From Gemmatimonadota bacterium (GTDB taxonomy: Bacteria; Gemmatimonadota; Gemmatimonadetes; Longimicrobiales; Gaopeijiaceae): 34,620 nt of DNA. The stretch lies in the NCBI GenBank assembly GCA_021295835.1, contig JAGWBP010000016.1, positions 1 through 34,620 on the forward strand, read 5' to 3'. Under the pieces are notes generated by a model. The model worked only from the letters and a program-made list of their open reading frames with translations. It made no database searches and was not told the DNA's origin. The stretch's first letter is position 1; each line of letters opens with the position of its first letter. Below, piece after piece: positions 15,535-23,227 of this stretch. The translations under genes were made by a program, and so were the position numbers.

Positions 15535-16164
15535 TCACTGCCCTCCGGAGCTGTGTCGTCGGGCGGATCGCCGTCGCTTCCACCACCAGAGCGACACGAG
15601 GAGGGCGAGCACAGCCGATCCACCCAATAGCCCCCGATTGGCCGTCGAGACTGCGTCGACCACCGCCTCCCGATTCGCCCCGGCCGCGTGCCCCATCCCG
15701 ACAAGCGCCCCATACCAGATGGCAGATGCCGCCGCCAGGGGCAGAGCGGTCCTGAACCAGCCCACCCCGGCCACGCCCGCAAAGACTGGAACCGCGGCGC
15801 GAAAGCCCGGCAGGAACCTCCCTGCGAAGATGGCCGCCACCCCCCAGCGCTCGTAGAATCGCTCGAGACGCACCAACTCGTCGTGCGTAAGCAGCCGCCG
15901 GCCGGGTCCCGCCCGAAAGAAGCGCTGGCCATGCCGGCATCCTAGGGCGTAGACCCCTAGAGCTCCGCCAACGTTGAAGACGCAGACCACCAAGAAAACG
16001 CCGGCGGCGTGGGCGACGCCAGCCCCCGCGGCGAAGCCGCCCGTCAAGATCACCGAGTCGGCGGGCAGAGCCGGGACGATGTTCTCCAATGCGGCGCCGA
16101 CGCCGAGCACGATGTACACGAGCGGCAGCGGAAGTTCGCCAAGGAAGGTGAGGACCCCTTCCAT
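15535..16164 (-). CDS. DedA-family inner-membrane protein
   Basis: A 209-residue membrane protein of the DedA (SNARE-associated/VTT) family. Hydrophobic segments lie at about 12-50, 53-75, 130-160 and 178-197. The family signature is visible as FAGRFLPGFRAAVPVFAGVAGV, and near the N-terminus ALENIVPALPADSVILTGGF contains the re-entrant loop motif. Bacterial DedA proteins act as undecaprenyl-phosphate or phospholipid translocases or support proton-motive force; which applies here is not decided by sequence. The C-terminus is basic (WKRRRSARRHSSGG). It starts 9 bases after the ispF stop, placing it in the same transcript as lipid and isoprenoid genes, which suits an isoprenoid-lipid role. Confidence 0.88.
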   Translation of the reverse strand: MEGVLTFLGELPLPLVYIVLGVGAALENIVPALPADSVILTGGFAAGAGVAHAAGVFLVVCVFNVGGALGVYALGCRHGQRFFRAGPGRRLLTHDELVRLERFYERWGVAAIFAGRFLPGFRAAVPVFAGVAGVGWFRTALPLAAASAIWYGALVGMGHAAGANREAVVDAVSTANRGLLGGSAVLALLVSLWWWKRRRSARRHSSGGQ

Positions 16165-16173
16165 CAGGCCTCT

Positions 16174-16671
16174 CTAAAGGTCCATTGGCCCGGCGCGCGT
16201 GGTGCGAGCCACCAGCGCCACGGCATGCACGGCTATGCCCTCGCCCCGGCCGATCCACCCCAGTCCCTCGTTGGACTTGCCCTTGATCGAGATCGCGTCG
16301 ACCGGAAGCCCGGCCCGATCCGCCATGACCTCCCGCATCCGAGCTGCCTTTGGGGATATCCGGGGACGCTCGCAGACGACCGTAGCGTCGACGTTCAACG
16401 GGTGCCAGGAGTGCTCCCGCAGGAGCCCGGCCACCTTCGCCAGGAGTTCCATCGAGTCGGCGTCGCGCCACTCCTCCGCGCTTGGCGGAAAGTGGGTTCC
16501 GATATCGCCCAGGCCAGCCGCTCCCACGAGGGCGTCGATCACCGCATGCGCGATGGCATCTCCGTCGGAATGACCCGCAAGACGCGGCTCGCCGGGGAAG
16601 AGCACCCCCCCCAGGACAAGCGGCGGTGCCGACCCGAATCGATGCGAGTCGTAGCCGGTCCCGACCCTAAT
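16174..16671 (-). CDS. ispF: 2-C-methyl-D-erythritol 2,4-cyclodiphosphate synthase IspF, apparent ATT start
   Basis: IspF cyclises CDP-methylerythritol phosphate in the MEP isoprenoid pathway. Read from an ATT at 16669-16671, the product is 165 residues and begins (M/I)RVGTGYDSHRFG, aligning with MRIGxGYDVHRF of other IspFs. Metal ligands fall at Asp8, His10 and His42, exactly as in E. coli. HSDGDA, SPPSAEEW-type loop FPPSAEEWRDADS, SIKGKSNEGLGWIGRGEG and AVHAVALV follow. No ATG, GTG or TTG exists between an in-frame TAG (seven codons upstream of the ATT) and the conserved start. The first in-frame standard start (near 16605) would remove both Asp8 and His10. ATT overlaps the fabF stop (ATTAG, 16667-16671) and has GGAG 8 bases upstream. 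Confidence 0.9.
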   Translation of the reverse strand: MRVGTGYDSHRFGSAPPLVLGGVLFPGEPRLAGHSDGDAIAHAVIDALVGAAGLGDIGTHFPPSAEEWRDADSMELLAKVAGLLREHSWHPLNVDATVVCERPRISPKAARMREVMADRAGLPVDAISIKGKSNEGLGWIGRGEGIAVHAVALVARTTRAGPMDL

Positions 16672-17929
16672 CCTCGTATCTCCGGGTGACTAGACAGGCG
16701 TTGTGTCCGCCGAATCCGAAGGAGTTGTTAAGCGCGGCCTCGACCGTGCGCTCCACGGCACCGCCGTGGGCGTAGTCCAGGTCGCACTCGGGGTCGGGCT
16801 CCGAGAAGTTGATCGTGGGCGGGATTCGGCCCGTTCGGCACGCCATTACGCACATGACCGCCTCGATAGCCCCGGCCGCTCCCAGAAGGTGGCCGGTCAT
16901 CGACTTGGTTGACCCTACGACCACGCCGTACGCGCGTTCCCCCAGGACGGCCTTGATCGCCCTGGTCTCGGCGGGATCGTTCGCGGGGGTGGAGGTGCCG
17001 TGGGCGTTCACGTAGTCGAGCTGGTCTGCCGATATTCCCGCGTCGGCTAGCGCAGCCCTCATCGCATCCTGGGCACCCTCCGCATCTGGTGGTGGCGCGG
17101 TGAAGTGGTAGGCGTCGCCAGTCGCGCCGTACCCGGCCAACTCGGCCAGGATCTCCGCGCCCCGGGCCCGCGCTCGGTCCATCTCCTCGAGCACCATGAT
17201 GCCCGCCCCCTCGCCGATTACGAAGCCGTCGCGGCCCGCGTCGAAGGGACGGCTCGCCCCTTTGGGGTCGTCGTTTCGCCGCGACATCGCCCTCATCGCA
17301 CCGAATCCTGCGATCGTGATCGGCGTAACGGCCGCCTCCGCGCCCCCCGCAAGCATCAGCTCTGCGTCGCCGTGAGATATGTGGCGGGCGGCCTGCCCGA
17401 TGGCGTGGGTGCCCGAGGCGCATGCGGACACGGTGGCGTAGTTCGGTCCCTTGAGGCCGTAGCGGATCGACAGGACCCCGGCGGCTATGTCCGGAATGAA
17501 CATCGGAATGAAGAAGGGGCTCACACGGCTGGGTCCGCGGCGCGCGAGAATCGAACAGTTGGCCTCCAGCGTGGCGATCCCCCCGACCCCGCTTCCGATC
17601 AGCGCTCCAGAGGCGGTCGGTGGAGCTGGGAGCGAGGATCGGCCGAGGCCCGCCGACCGCATCGCCTCGTCTCCGGCGACCACGGCCAGCTGGAGAAACC
17701 TGTCGTACCGCCGTGCCTCCTTGCGGCTGATGTGCGCGCCTGGATCGAAGTCGTCGATCTCGCAGGCGATTCGCGTCGCGTAGCCCTCGGCGTCAAAGCG
17801 GGTGATCGTGCGTGCGCCGGACACCCCGGAGAGGAGCGCATCCCAACTGGATTCGACATCCAGGCCCACCGGAGTAACCATCCCCACCCCGGTGATCGCG
17901 ACTCGTCTCCTCCCTGGATCGCTGGCCAT
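16667..17929 (-). CDS. fabF: Beta-ketoacyl-ACP synthase II FabF
   Basis: A 420-residue elongating condensing enzyme of fatty-acid synthesis. It has the thiolase fold and the Cys-His-His triad: Cys170 in VSACASGTHAIG, His310 in NAHGTSTPANDPAE and His347 in STKSMTGHLLGAAG, with Lys342. GTG-type glycine-rich end reads NNSFGFGGHNACLV. Length and motifs are full. The ATG lies 13 bases beyond the acpP stop. The stop TAG overlaps the ispF ATT start. In many bacteria rnc (RNase III) follows fabF; here ispF does. Confidence 0.97.
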   Translation of the reverse strand: MASDPGRRRVAITGVGMVTPVGLDVESSWDALLSGVSGARTITRFDAEGYATRIACEIDDFDPGAHISRKEARRYDRFLQLAVVAGDEAMRSAGLGRSSLPAPPTASGALIGSGVGGIATLEANCSILARRGPSRVSPFFIPMFIPDIAAGVLSIRYGLKGPNYATVSACASGTHAIGQAARHISHGDAELMLAGGAEAAVTPITIAGFGAMRAMSRRNDDPKGASRPFDAGRDGFVIGEGAGIMVLEEMDRARARGAEILAELAGYGATGDAYHFTAPPPDAEGAQDAMRAALADAGISADQLDYVNAHGTSTPANDPAETRAIKAVLGERAYGVVVGSTKSMTGHLLGAAGAIEAVMCVMACRTGRIPPTINFSEPDPECDLDYAHGGAVERTVEAALNNSFGFGGHNACLVTRRYED

Positions 17930-17942
17930 GGAGCCCGGCCTG

Positions 17943-18182
17943 CTAACCCTGGCTCTTCCTGATGTAGGCTATCGCGTCGCCGACAGTGCGCATCGCCTCG
18001 GCGTCCTCGTCGGGAATGTCGATCTCGAACTCCTCCTCGAGGGCCATCACCAGCTCGACCGTGTCGAGCGAGTCGGCACCGAGGTCGTCGACGAACGAAG
18101 CCTCTGGAGTCACCTTGTCGGCCTCCACGCCGAGCTCCTCTACGATGATCTCCACGACCCTGGAATCCGGTGAGTCGGACAT
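17943..18182 (-). CDS. acpP: Acyl carrier protein AcpP
   Basis: A 79-residue acidic helical protein that carries growing acyl chains on a phosphopantetheine arm. The attachment site is Ser38 in DDLGADSLDTVELVMALEEE, with the acidic helix II that docks FabD, FabG, FabH and FabF. The start is ATG at 18180-18182, with GAGAGG about 8 bases upstream; the longer open frame adds 20 basic residues that do not fit an ACP. It lies 60 bases beyond fabG and 13 before fabF, the classical fabD-fabG-acpP-fabF order. Confidence 0.97.
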   Translation of the reverse strand: MSDSPDSRVVEIIVEELGVEADKVTPEASFVDDLGADSLDTVELVMALEEEFEIDIPDEDAEAMRTVGDAIAYIRKSQG

Positions 18183-18242
18183 GCCTAGCCTCTCGTTGCG
18201 TTTGGTGTTGAGCGCGACGCCGACGCTGCGGGTCGCCCGCAC

Positions 18243-18989
18243 CTACATGGCCATGCCACCGTCGACCGCAATGATCTGGCCCGTAATGTAACTTGCCCCC
18301 GACCCGGCGAGAAATCGCACCAGGCCCGCCACGTCGGACGGCTTGCCGAGGCGTCCCGCAGGGATGCGCGCCGACAGCTTCCCCACCGCCGACTCGTCCA
18401 GTCCGGCCGTCATGTCGGTCTCGATGTAGCCCGGCGCGACTGCGTTGCAGCGCACCTTGCGACGGGCCAGCTCCTTGGCCACTGATTTCGTCAGTCCGTG
18501 CAGACCGGCCTTCGAGGCGGCGTAGTTCGCCTGTCCCGCATTGCCCATGAGGCCCACCACCGAAGACACGTTGACGATCGACCCGGAGCGCTTCCGTATC
18601 ATGCCCCGGGCCACGGCCTGGATCATGTTGAAGGCCCCCCGCAGATTGGTTTCGATCACCCGGGACCAGTCGTCGCCGGACATCCGCAGGAGCAAGCCGT
18701 CCCTGGCGATTCCCGCGTTGTTGACGAGGATCGAAACCGGGCCCTGCGCCTCTACGACCGAGGCAACGGTCTCCCTGCAAGCCGCGCCGTCCGAGACATC
18801 GCAAGAGTAGGCCGCGTGCCCTTCGCCGTGCAGCCCCGCAGCCGCGGCTCCGGTTCGTTCGGCGTTCATGGCGACCACAGCTACACGGGCACCCGCGACG
18901 GCGAGCTCGCGGGAGATGCCCAGCCCTATGCCGCGCGATCCGCCGGTTACAATTGCGACCTTCCCGGCGAGTTCCGATTCTGTGTTCAC
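18243..18989 (-). CDS. fabG: 3-oxoacyl-ACP reductase FabG
   Basis: A 248-residue short-chain dehydrogenase that reduces 3-ketoacyl-ACP with NADPH. The Rossmann motif TGGSRGIG is at 15-22, NNAG at 90-93, and the catalytic set is Ser143, Tyr156 and Lys160 in VNVSSVVGLMGNAGQANYAASK-type context. PGYIETDMT and VDGGMAM close the fold. GTG at 18987-18989 is the start: it overlaps the fabD stop as GTGA, has GGAGG about 9 bases upstream, and begins right at the domain. The open frame upstream only shadows fabD. Confidence 0.97.
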   Translation of the reverse strand: MNTESELAGKVAIVTGGSRGIGLGISRELAVAGARVAVVAMNAERTGAAAAGLHGEGHAAYSCDVSDGAACRETVASVVEAQGPVSILVNNAGIARDGLLLRMSGDDWSRVIETNLRGAFNMIQAVARGMIRKRSGSIVNVSSVVGLMGNAGQANYAASKAGLHGLTKSVAKELARRKVRCNAVAPGYIETDMTAGLDESAVGKLSARIPAGRLGKPSDVAGLVRFLAGSGASYITGQIIAVDGGMAM

Positions 18990-19915
18990 GTGTTCCCCTC
19001 CAGCAGTGAGATCGATTCGGGTGTGCCCACCGCCAGGGCGGCAACTCCCTTGGCGCTCCGGCGGCAGAGGTTCGTGAGCACCCTGCCCGGGCCGAGCTCC
19101 ACCAGCCTCCCCACCCCCATCCCCACAAGCGACTCGACGCACTCGACCCAGCGCACCGGCGAGGTGAGCTGCCGCGCCAGGAGGCCGGGTACGGCGGTCG
19201 GTTCCTCGACGGCTTCGGCCGTGACGTTAGCCACTATGGGGAAGTCGGGCCACCCGAAGGCCACACCCGCGAGCGCCGCTTCGAACTCGGCGACGGCAGG
19301 CCGCATCAGTGGAGAGTGGAAGGCTCCGGCCACCCTGAGCTGCACCACCCGCCTGGCCCCGCGCTCTCGAGCCTCCTGCGCCGCCCACGCCACCCCTTCG
19401 GTGTCGCCGCTCAGCACGACCTGACCGGGAGCGTTGAAGTTGGCGGGAACGACGACATGTCCCCGCGCCTCGGCGTTGCAGCAAAGGTCGTGGACCACTT
19501 CGGCCTCCAGTCCGAGCACCGCCGCCATTGTCCCGGCGGCCACCTCGCTGGCGCTGGCCATCAGCTCGCCCCGACGCCTGACCGTGCGCAACCCATCGGC
19601 GAAGGTGTAGCTGCCAGCCGCAGCATGCGCCGTGAGCTCGCCGAGCGAGTGGCCCGCAGCACCGACCAACGTCCCCAGGAGGGACTGCGCCACCCGGAAG
19701 GCGGCGATGGAGTGCACGTAGAGGGCGGGCTGCGCATTCTCCGTGGCGGTGAGCTCCTCGTCGGGCCCCTCCCAGGCGATCTGCGAGAGGGGGAAGCCCA
19801 GGATCTCGTCGGCTTCGGCGAATGTGTCGTGCGCCTCCTCGAAGCTCTCGGCGAGCCCCCGCCCCATCCCGACGTGCTGGGATCCCTGCCCGGGGAAGAG
19901 CAGTCCGGTCCTCAT
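18986..19915 (-). CDS. fabD: Malonyl-CoA:ACP transacylase FabD
   Basis: A 309-residue acyltransferase that loads malonate onto AcpP. The N-terminus MRTGLLFPGQGSQHVGMG is the family signature, with nucleophile Ser90 in GHSLGELTAHAAAG and catalytic His200 in AGAFHSPLM. The QxxGQ-type loop reads ANFNAPGQVVLSG. Start ATG at 19913-19915 is chosen because the family begins there; 17 more residues are possible but would overlap fabH. Its 3' end overlaps fabG by GTGA, implying coupled translation of the two enzymes. Confidence 0.97.
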   Translation of the reverse strand: MRTGLLFPGQGSQHVGMGRGLAESFEEAHDTFAEADEILGFPLSQIAWEGPDEELTATENAQPALYVHSIAAFRVAQSLLGTLVGAAGHSLGELTAHAAAGSYTFADGLRTVRRRGELMASASEVAAGTMAAVLGLEAEVVHDLCCNAEARGHVVVPANFNAPGQVVLSGDTEGVAWAAQEARERGARRVVQLRVAGAFHSPLMRPAVAEFEAALAGVAFGWPDFPIVANVTAEAVEEPTAVPGLLARQLTSPVRWVECVESLVGMGVGRLVELGPGRVLTNLCRRSAKGVAALAVGTPESISLLEGNT

Positions 19916-19938
19916 GGTGGCGTGTCGCTCGCGGCCGC

Positions 19939-20934
19939 CTACCAGCGAAGCGCCATGGCACCCCACGTCAGCCCGGCGCCGAAGGCCGCCGTCAGCACCA
20001 CTGAGCCCGGTCCGACAAGCCCCTGCTCCACCGCTTCGTCCAGCGCGACCGGAATCGATGCGGACGACATGTTGCCGTAACGATTCAGGTTCACGAAGAC
20101 CTTCTCCATCGGGATCCGCGAGTACCTGGCGGTCGACTCGATGATGCGGATGTTCGCCTGATGCGGCACCAGCAGGTCCACATCCTCCCCCTTCAGCCCC
20201 GCGTCGCGGAGCACCTGCCTCCCGGCACCCGCCATCCGGCGCACGGCCAGCTTGAAGATCTCGCGCCCGGACATCTTCATCAGGTGATCCTTCGCCCGGA
20301 GCGCCTCGGCGTCAAGGGGGTTGGCGGCGCCACCGGCCGGCCGCTCGAGAAGGTCGGCGAAGTTGCCGTCCGAGCGGTGGTGGCTGGCGAGAATGCCCTC
20401 GCCGTTCTCCGAGCGCTGCACGATCGCCGCTCCGGCGCCGTCGCCGAAGAGGATACAGGTGGACCGATCGTCCCAGTCAATGATCGACGTCATCTTCTCC
20501 GCTGCCACCACCAGGACCGTGTCGGCCCTACCCCCCGCCACATGCCCCTCGGCCATCGTGAGCGCATAGAGGAAGCCAGTGCAGGCCGCGTGCAGGTCGA
20601 ATGCCGCAGACTTGCCGATGGCTCCGATGCGCGCCTGTATCTCGCACGACGTCGATGGCAGCCACCGGTCCGGCGTCGCAGTAGTCACGATCAGGAGGTC
20701 GATGTCCCTCGCATCGATCTCTGCCTTGGCGAGGGCCCGCTGGGCGGCGCGTGCGCCCATCTCGGTCACGCCCATCTCGGCGGGGGCGATGCGACGCTCC
20801 ACGATTCCAGTTCGCTCCAGAATCCACTCCTCGGTGGTGTCGACCATCTGCTCCAGCTCCTTGTTGGTCAGCACGCGGTCGGGGAGAAAGCGGCCAGTGG
20901 CCGCGATCCTGGCAGTTGGCTGGGCGGCCGTCAC
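19939..20934 (-). CDS. fabH: Beta-ketoacyl-ACP synthase III FabH
   Basis: A 331-residue initiating condensing enzyme that joins an acyl-CoA starter with malonyl-ACP. The triad is Cys118 in DLHAACTGFLYAL, His258 in VPHQANIRI and Asn288 in NRYGNMSSASIP. DTTEEWILERTGIVERR near the N-terminus is the usual substrate-site stretch. The start is GTG at 20932-20934, overlapping the plsX stop as GTGA. Starter preference (straight or branched) cannot be read safely. Confidence 0.97.
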   Translation of the reverse strand: MTAAQPTARIAATGRFLPDRVLTNKELEQMVDTTEEWILERTGIVERRIAPAEMGVTEMGARAAQRALAKAEIDARDIDLLIVTTATPDRWLPSTSCEIQARIGAIGKSAAFDLHAACTGFLYALTMAEGHVAGGRADTVLVVAAEKMTSIIDWDDRSTCILFGDGAGAAIVQRSENGEGILASHHRSDGNFADLLERPAGGAANPLDAEALRAKDHLMKMSGREIFKLAVRRMAGAGRQVLRDAGLKGEDVDLLVPHQANIRIIESTARYSRIPMEKVFVNLNRYGNMSSASIPVALDEAVEQGLVGPGSVVLTAAFGAGLTWGAMALRW

Positions 20935-21911
20935 GCCATGCTCGCCGCGGGCTGGGCAAGATCGCGGGCCATGTGCGACACCATGGCCCGCCGGACCGCC
21001 CGCGCGGCCACACCGATGGCGGCGGAGATCGCGCGGGACGAGGAGAGGCCGTGACAGATCACGGAGACGCCGTTGATCCCAAGGAGGGGTGCACCCCCGT
21101 ACTCGGCGTAGTCGAACTCGCGCAGCTGGTCGGCGACCTCGTCGCTCACGCCGTTGGTCCGCAGGCGATCCGCGAGCCGGTGCACCACGAAGGCCGCGAC
21201 CGACTCGTAGAATTTCAGCAGGATATTACCGATGAAGCCGTCGCACACCAGGACGTCGCAGGTGTGCGAGAGGATGTCGCGGCCCTCGATGTTGCCGACG
21301 AAGTTCAGGTCGCTCCCAGCCAGCAGCCGGTGCACGGCCTGCTCGGTGTCTGTGCCCTTCTCCGCCTCGGCACCGACGTTCAGCAGTCCGATCCTGGGCG
21401 AATCCACCCCCCTCAGGTCCTGCATGTAGATGGCACCCAGCCGTGCGAACTGGACCAGCTGGTGGGGCTTGCACCCGACGTTTGCGCCTACGTCGAGGAC
21501 CAGCGTGAGTCCGCCCTCGGTCGGGAATGGCGTGCCGACAGCGGGTCGGTCGACCCCCACGAGAGGGCCCAGCCGCTGAAGAGACGCAGCCATTACCGCT
21601 CCGGTCGAGCCAGCCGAGACGAAGGCATCCGCATCGCCGGTGGCCTGCAGCCCCAACCCCACGCTGATCGAGGAACGAGGCCACCGGCGGAGCGCCTTGG
21701 CGGGCGAGTCGGCAGGCGAGACCCGGTCGGGCGCGTGAACGACGGATAGCCGACCCAGCTTCGAGTATGGCCGCAGGGGCTTTGCGAGAATCCGCTCGTC
21801 GCCCACTAGGACGACCTCCAACTCCGGATCCGCCCTGAGCGCCGACACGGCACCGCCGATCTCGCTCCTAGGGGCACCGTCGGTCCCCATCGCATCCAGT
21901 GCGATTATCAT
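20931..21911 (-). CDS. plsX: Phosphate acyltransferase PlsX
   Basis: PlsX converts acyl-ACP to acyl-phosphate, the donor for PlsY in phospholipid synthesis. This 326-residue protein begins MIIALDAMGTDGAP, matching the family's (I/V)ALDAMGGD start with one Gly changed to Thr. It also has SAGSTGAVMAASL, LDVGANVGCKPHQLVQFA, NVGAEAEKGTD, GNIEGRDI and VCDGFIGNILLKFYE, all typical. ATG at 21909-21911 is the start; a long upstream frame shadows rpmF and yceD. The run yceD-rpmF-plsX-fabH is the standard order in many bacteria. Confidence 0.96.
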   Translation of the reverse strand: MIIALDAMGTDGAPRSEIGGAVSALRADPELEVVLVGDERILAKPLRPYSKLGRLSVVHAPDRVSPADSPAKALRRWPRSSISVGLGLQATGDADAFVSAGSTGAVMAASLQRLGPLVGVDRPAVGTPFPTEGGLTLVLDVGANVGCKPHQLVQFARLGAIYMQDLRGVDSPRIGLLNVGAEAEKGTDTEQAVHRLLAGSDLNFVGNIEGRDILSHTCDVLVCDGFIGNILLKFYESVAAFVVHRLADRLRTNGVSDEVADQLREFDYAEYGGAPLLGINGVSVICHGLSSSRAISAAIGVAARAVRRAMVSHMARDLAQPAASMA

Positions 21912-21943
21912 GAGGGGCGCTTCCCCGAAACAGCCAAGGCTGC

Positions 21944-22126
21944 CTACTCGGAGGGCGGCTCGAAGACCTCCTTGCCGCGGTACATCCCAGAGGTGGGGCA
22001 GACTCGGTGGCGCAGCGTCGGGTCGCCGGTGGTAGAGCAGCTTCCGAGCGTGACCTTTGCGGCCTTGTAGTGAGTCCTCCTCTTGCGCTTGCGCTGCTTG
22101 GAGACGCGTTTCTTCGGGACAGCCAT
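21944..22126 (-). CDS. rpmF: Ribosomal protein L32, with two of four zinc cysteines missing
   Basis: A 60-residue basic ribosomal protein beginning MAVPKKRVSKQRKRKRRTHY, the family hallmark. L32 usually has two CxxC pairs that bind zinc. Here the pairs read CSTTG (Cys30, Thr33) and CPTSG (Cys43, Ser46), so the second cysteine of each is lost. The start ATG at 22124-22126 has AGGAG 7-8 bases upstream; a further AGGAGG lies across the yceD stop. Confidence 0.97.
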   Translation of the reverse strand: MAVPKKRVSKQRKRKRRTHYKAAKVTLGSCSTTGDPTLRHRVCPTSGMYRGKEVFEPPSE

Positions 22127-22143
22127 GGTTCCGCTCCTGCCTC

Positions 22144-22677
22144 CTAGTTGGGTCCGAGGGCTGCGAGCGGCGACCATCGGACGTCGACTCCGGCGTCGTG
22201 CCGCTCTGCCCCCCTATTGCAAATGTAATCTCGCACCGGCACCCCACACTCACCGCAGCTACCGTCCACCCCCTCGGCTGGGACCATGTACCGCGGCACC
22301 TCGAGGACGACTTCCTCCCGGATCGCCTCGGCAAGGTCGAGGGCAGCCTCGTGGGCGCTCACCGTGCGCACGTCAGGGTCTCCGTCCAGCTCCGCCACGC
22401 TGCGATCGTCGGCTGCGTGGTAGTGGAGCGTCACGGGCCTCTCGAACTCAAGGAGCAGCTCCTTCAGGCAGCGACCACAGTCGTACCGCACCAGCGCCCG
22501 CCAGTTCCCGCGGACGACCACCCCCCCTCCGGCCGTCCCGGCTGCCGACCCCGAGAGCTGCACCGCCGTAGCCAGATTCAGCTCCGAGCCCGCCCAGATA
22601 TCGTCGTCACTCGCGATCTCGCCCCTCACCGACACGGTGCCACTGCGCCGCAAGCCGAGCAGGTCAACCTGCACCAT
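22144..22677 (-). CDS. yceD: YceD/DUF177 family protein
   Basis: A 177-residue protein of the DUF177 (YceD) family, which almost always lies next to rpmF and is linked to 23S rRNA or ribosome metabolism; the exact role is unsettled. Visible signs are a Cys pair in ALVRYDCGRCLKELLLEF, an acidic middle, a C-terminal Cys pair in GSCGECGVPV, and the VRWSPLAALGPN end, matching the usual DPRWAALxxL tail. The ATG at 22675-22677 overlaps by one base the stop of the 46-residue ORF (TAATG), and the stop lies 17 bases before rpmF. Confidence 0.9.
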   Translation of the reverse strand: MVQVDLLGLRRSGTVSVRGEIASDDDIWAGSELNLATAVQLSGSAAGTAGGGVVVRGNWRALVRYDCGRCLKELLLEFERPVTLHYHAADDRSVAELDGDPDVRTVSAHEAALDLAEAIREEVVLEVPRYMVPAEGVDGSCGECGVPVRDYICNRGAERHDAGVDVRWSPLAALGPN

Positions 22678-22817
22678 TAAGTCCCCACGGGGTTCGAGGG
22701 GCTGCCCGCTGGCTTCCGACAGAGCGCCCCCGGAGCGAGGGAGATGTCACCCATGCGCTGATACTGCTGGGCCACACCGACCGGTGGCCCTTCGCGGACG
22801 CGGTACTCCGGGATCAT
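22677..22817 (-). CDS. 46-residue protein of unknown function, coupled to ndk and yceD
   Basis: This short ORF begins MIPEYRVREGPPVGVAQQYQ and ends CRKPAGSPSNPVGT. I do not recognise it. Its start codon forms an ATGA overlap with the ndk stop (22814-22817) and its TAA shares one base with the yceD ATG (TAATG, 22677-22679). Both junctions are the pattern seen for true genes throughout this window, so it is very likely translated. It has one Cys, several Pro and Gly, no signal peptide and no membrane segment. An N-terminal basic/Tyr part and a Pro-rich end suggest a peptide that binds a partner rather than an enzyme. It could alternatively act only as a translational bridge between ndk and yceD. 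Confidence 0.65.
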   Translation of the reverse strand: MIPEYRVREGPPVGVAQQYQRMGDISLAPGALCRKPAGSPSNPVGT

Positions 22818-23227
22818 CGCCGCTCGCGCTCGGCGAAGAAGAAGCCGATCTCGCGTAGTGCGTTCGCGTCCGAGTCCGAACCGTGTACTGCGTTGCGCTC
22901 CTTCGACTCGGCGTAGAGCCGTCGGATCGTCCCCACCGCAGCATCGGCCGGATCGGTCGCGCCGATCGTCTCTCGCAGCTTCGCGACTGCACCGGGGGCC
23001 TCGAGCACGATCGGAAGGCACGGCCCCGAAGTCATGAAGTCCACCAGCGAGTCGTAGAAGGGACGCTCCCGGTGTACGGCGTAGAAGGCTCGCGCGTCGG
23101 CGCGGGTGAGTGTGAGGAGTCGGGCCGCGAGGAGCCTAAAGCCAGCCCTCTCCAGGTGCGCGACGATCAGCCCGGTCCTGCCCCCCGCAACGGCGTCGGG
23201 CTTGATGATGGCCAGGGTGTGGTTCAC
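22814..23227 (-). CDS. ndk: Nucleoside diphosphate kinase Ndk
   Basis: A 137-residue enzyme that moves the gamma-phosphate between nucleoside triphosphates. It begins NHTLAIIKPDAVAGG, has the phospho-acceptor His115 in ERNAVHGSDS, and ends in the usual IGFFFAERE. Length is typical. The GTG at 23225-23227 overlaps the stop of the CBS protein (GTGA); the long upstream open frame shadows that gene. Adjacent sucCD makes ATP or GTP by substrate-level phosphorylation, so the neighbours form a nucleotide-energy set. Confidence 0.97.
   Translation of the reverse strand: MNHTLAIIKPDAVAGGRTGLIVAHLERAGFRLLAARLLTLTRADARAFYAVHRERPFYDSLVDFMTSGPCLPIVLEAPGAVAKLRETIGATDPADAAVGTIRRLYAESKERNAVHGSDSDANALREIGFFFAERERR

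Noticed and set aside
14600..16471. 623-residue version of the XerD ORF
   Set aside because: The N-terminal half is an out-of-frame shadow of dedA and ispF; the recombinase fold begins at the ATG at 15,506-15,508.
20931..22334. 467-residue version of the PlsX ORF
   Set aside because: The extra 141 residues shadow rpmF and yceD; PlsX homology starts at the ATG at 21,909-21,911.
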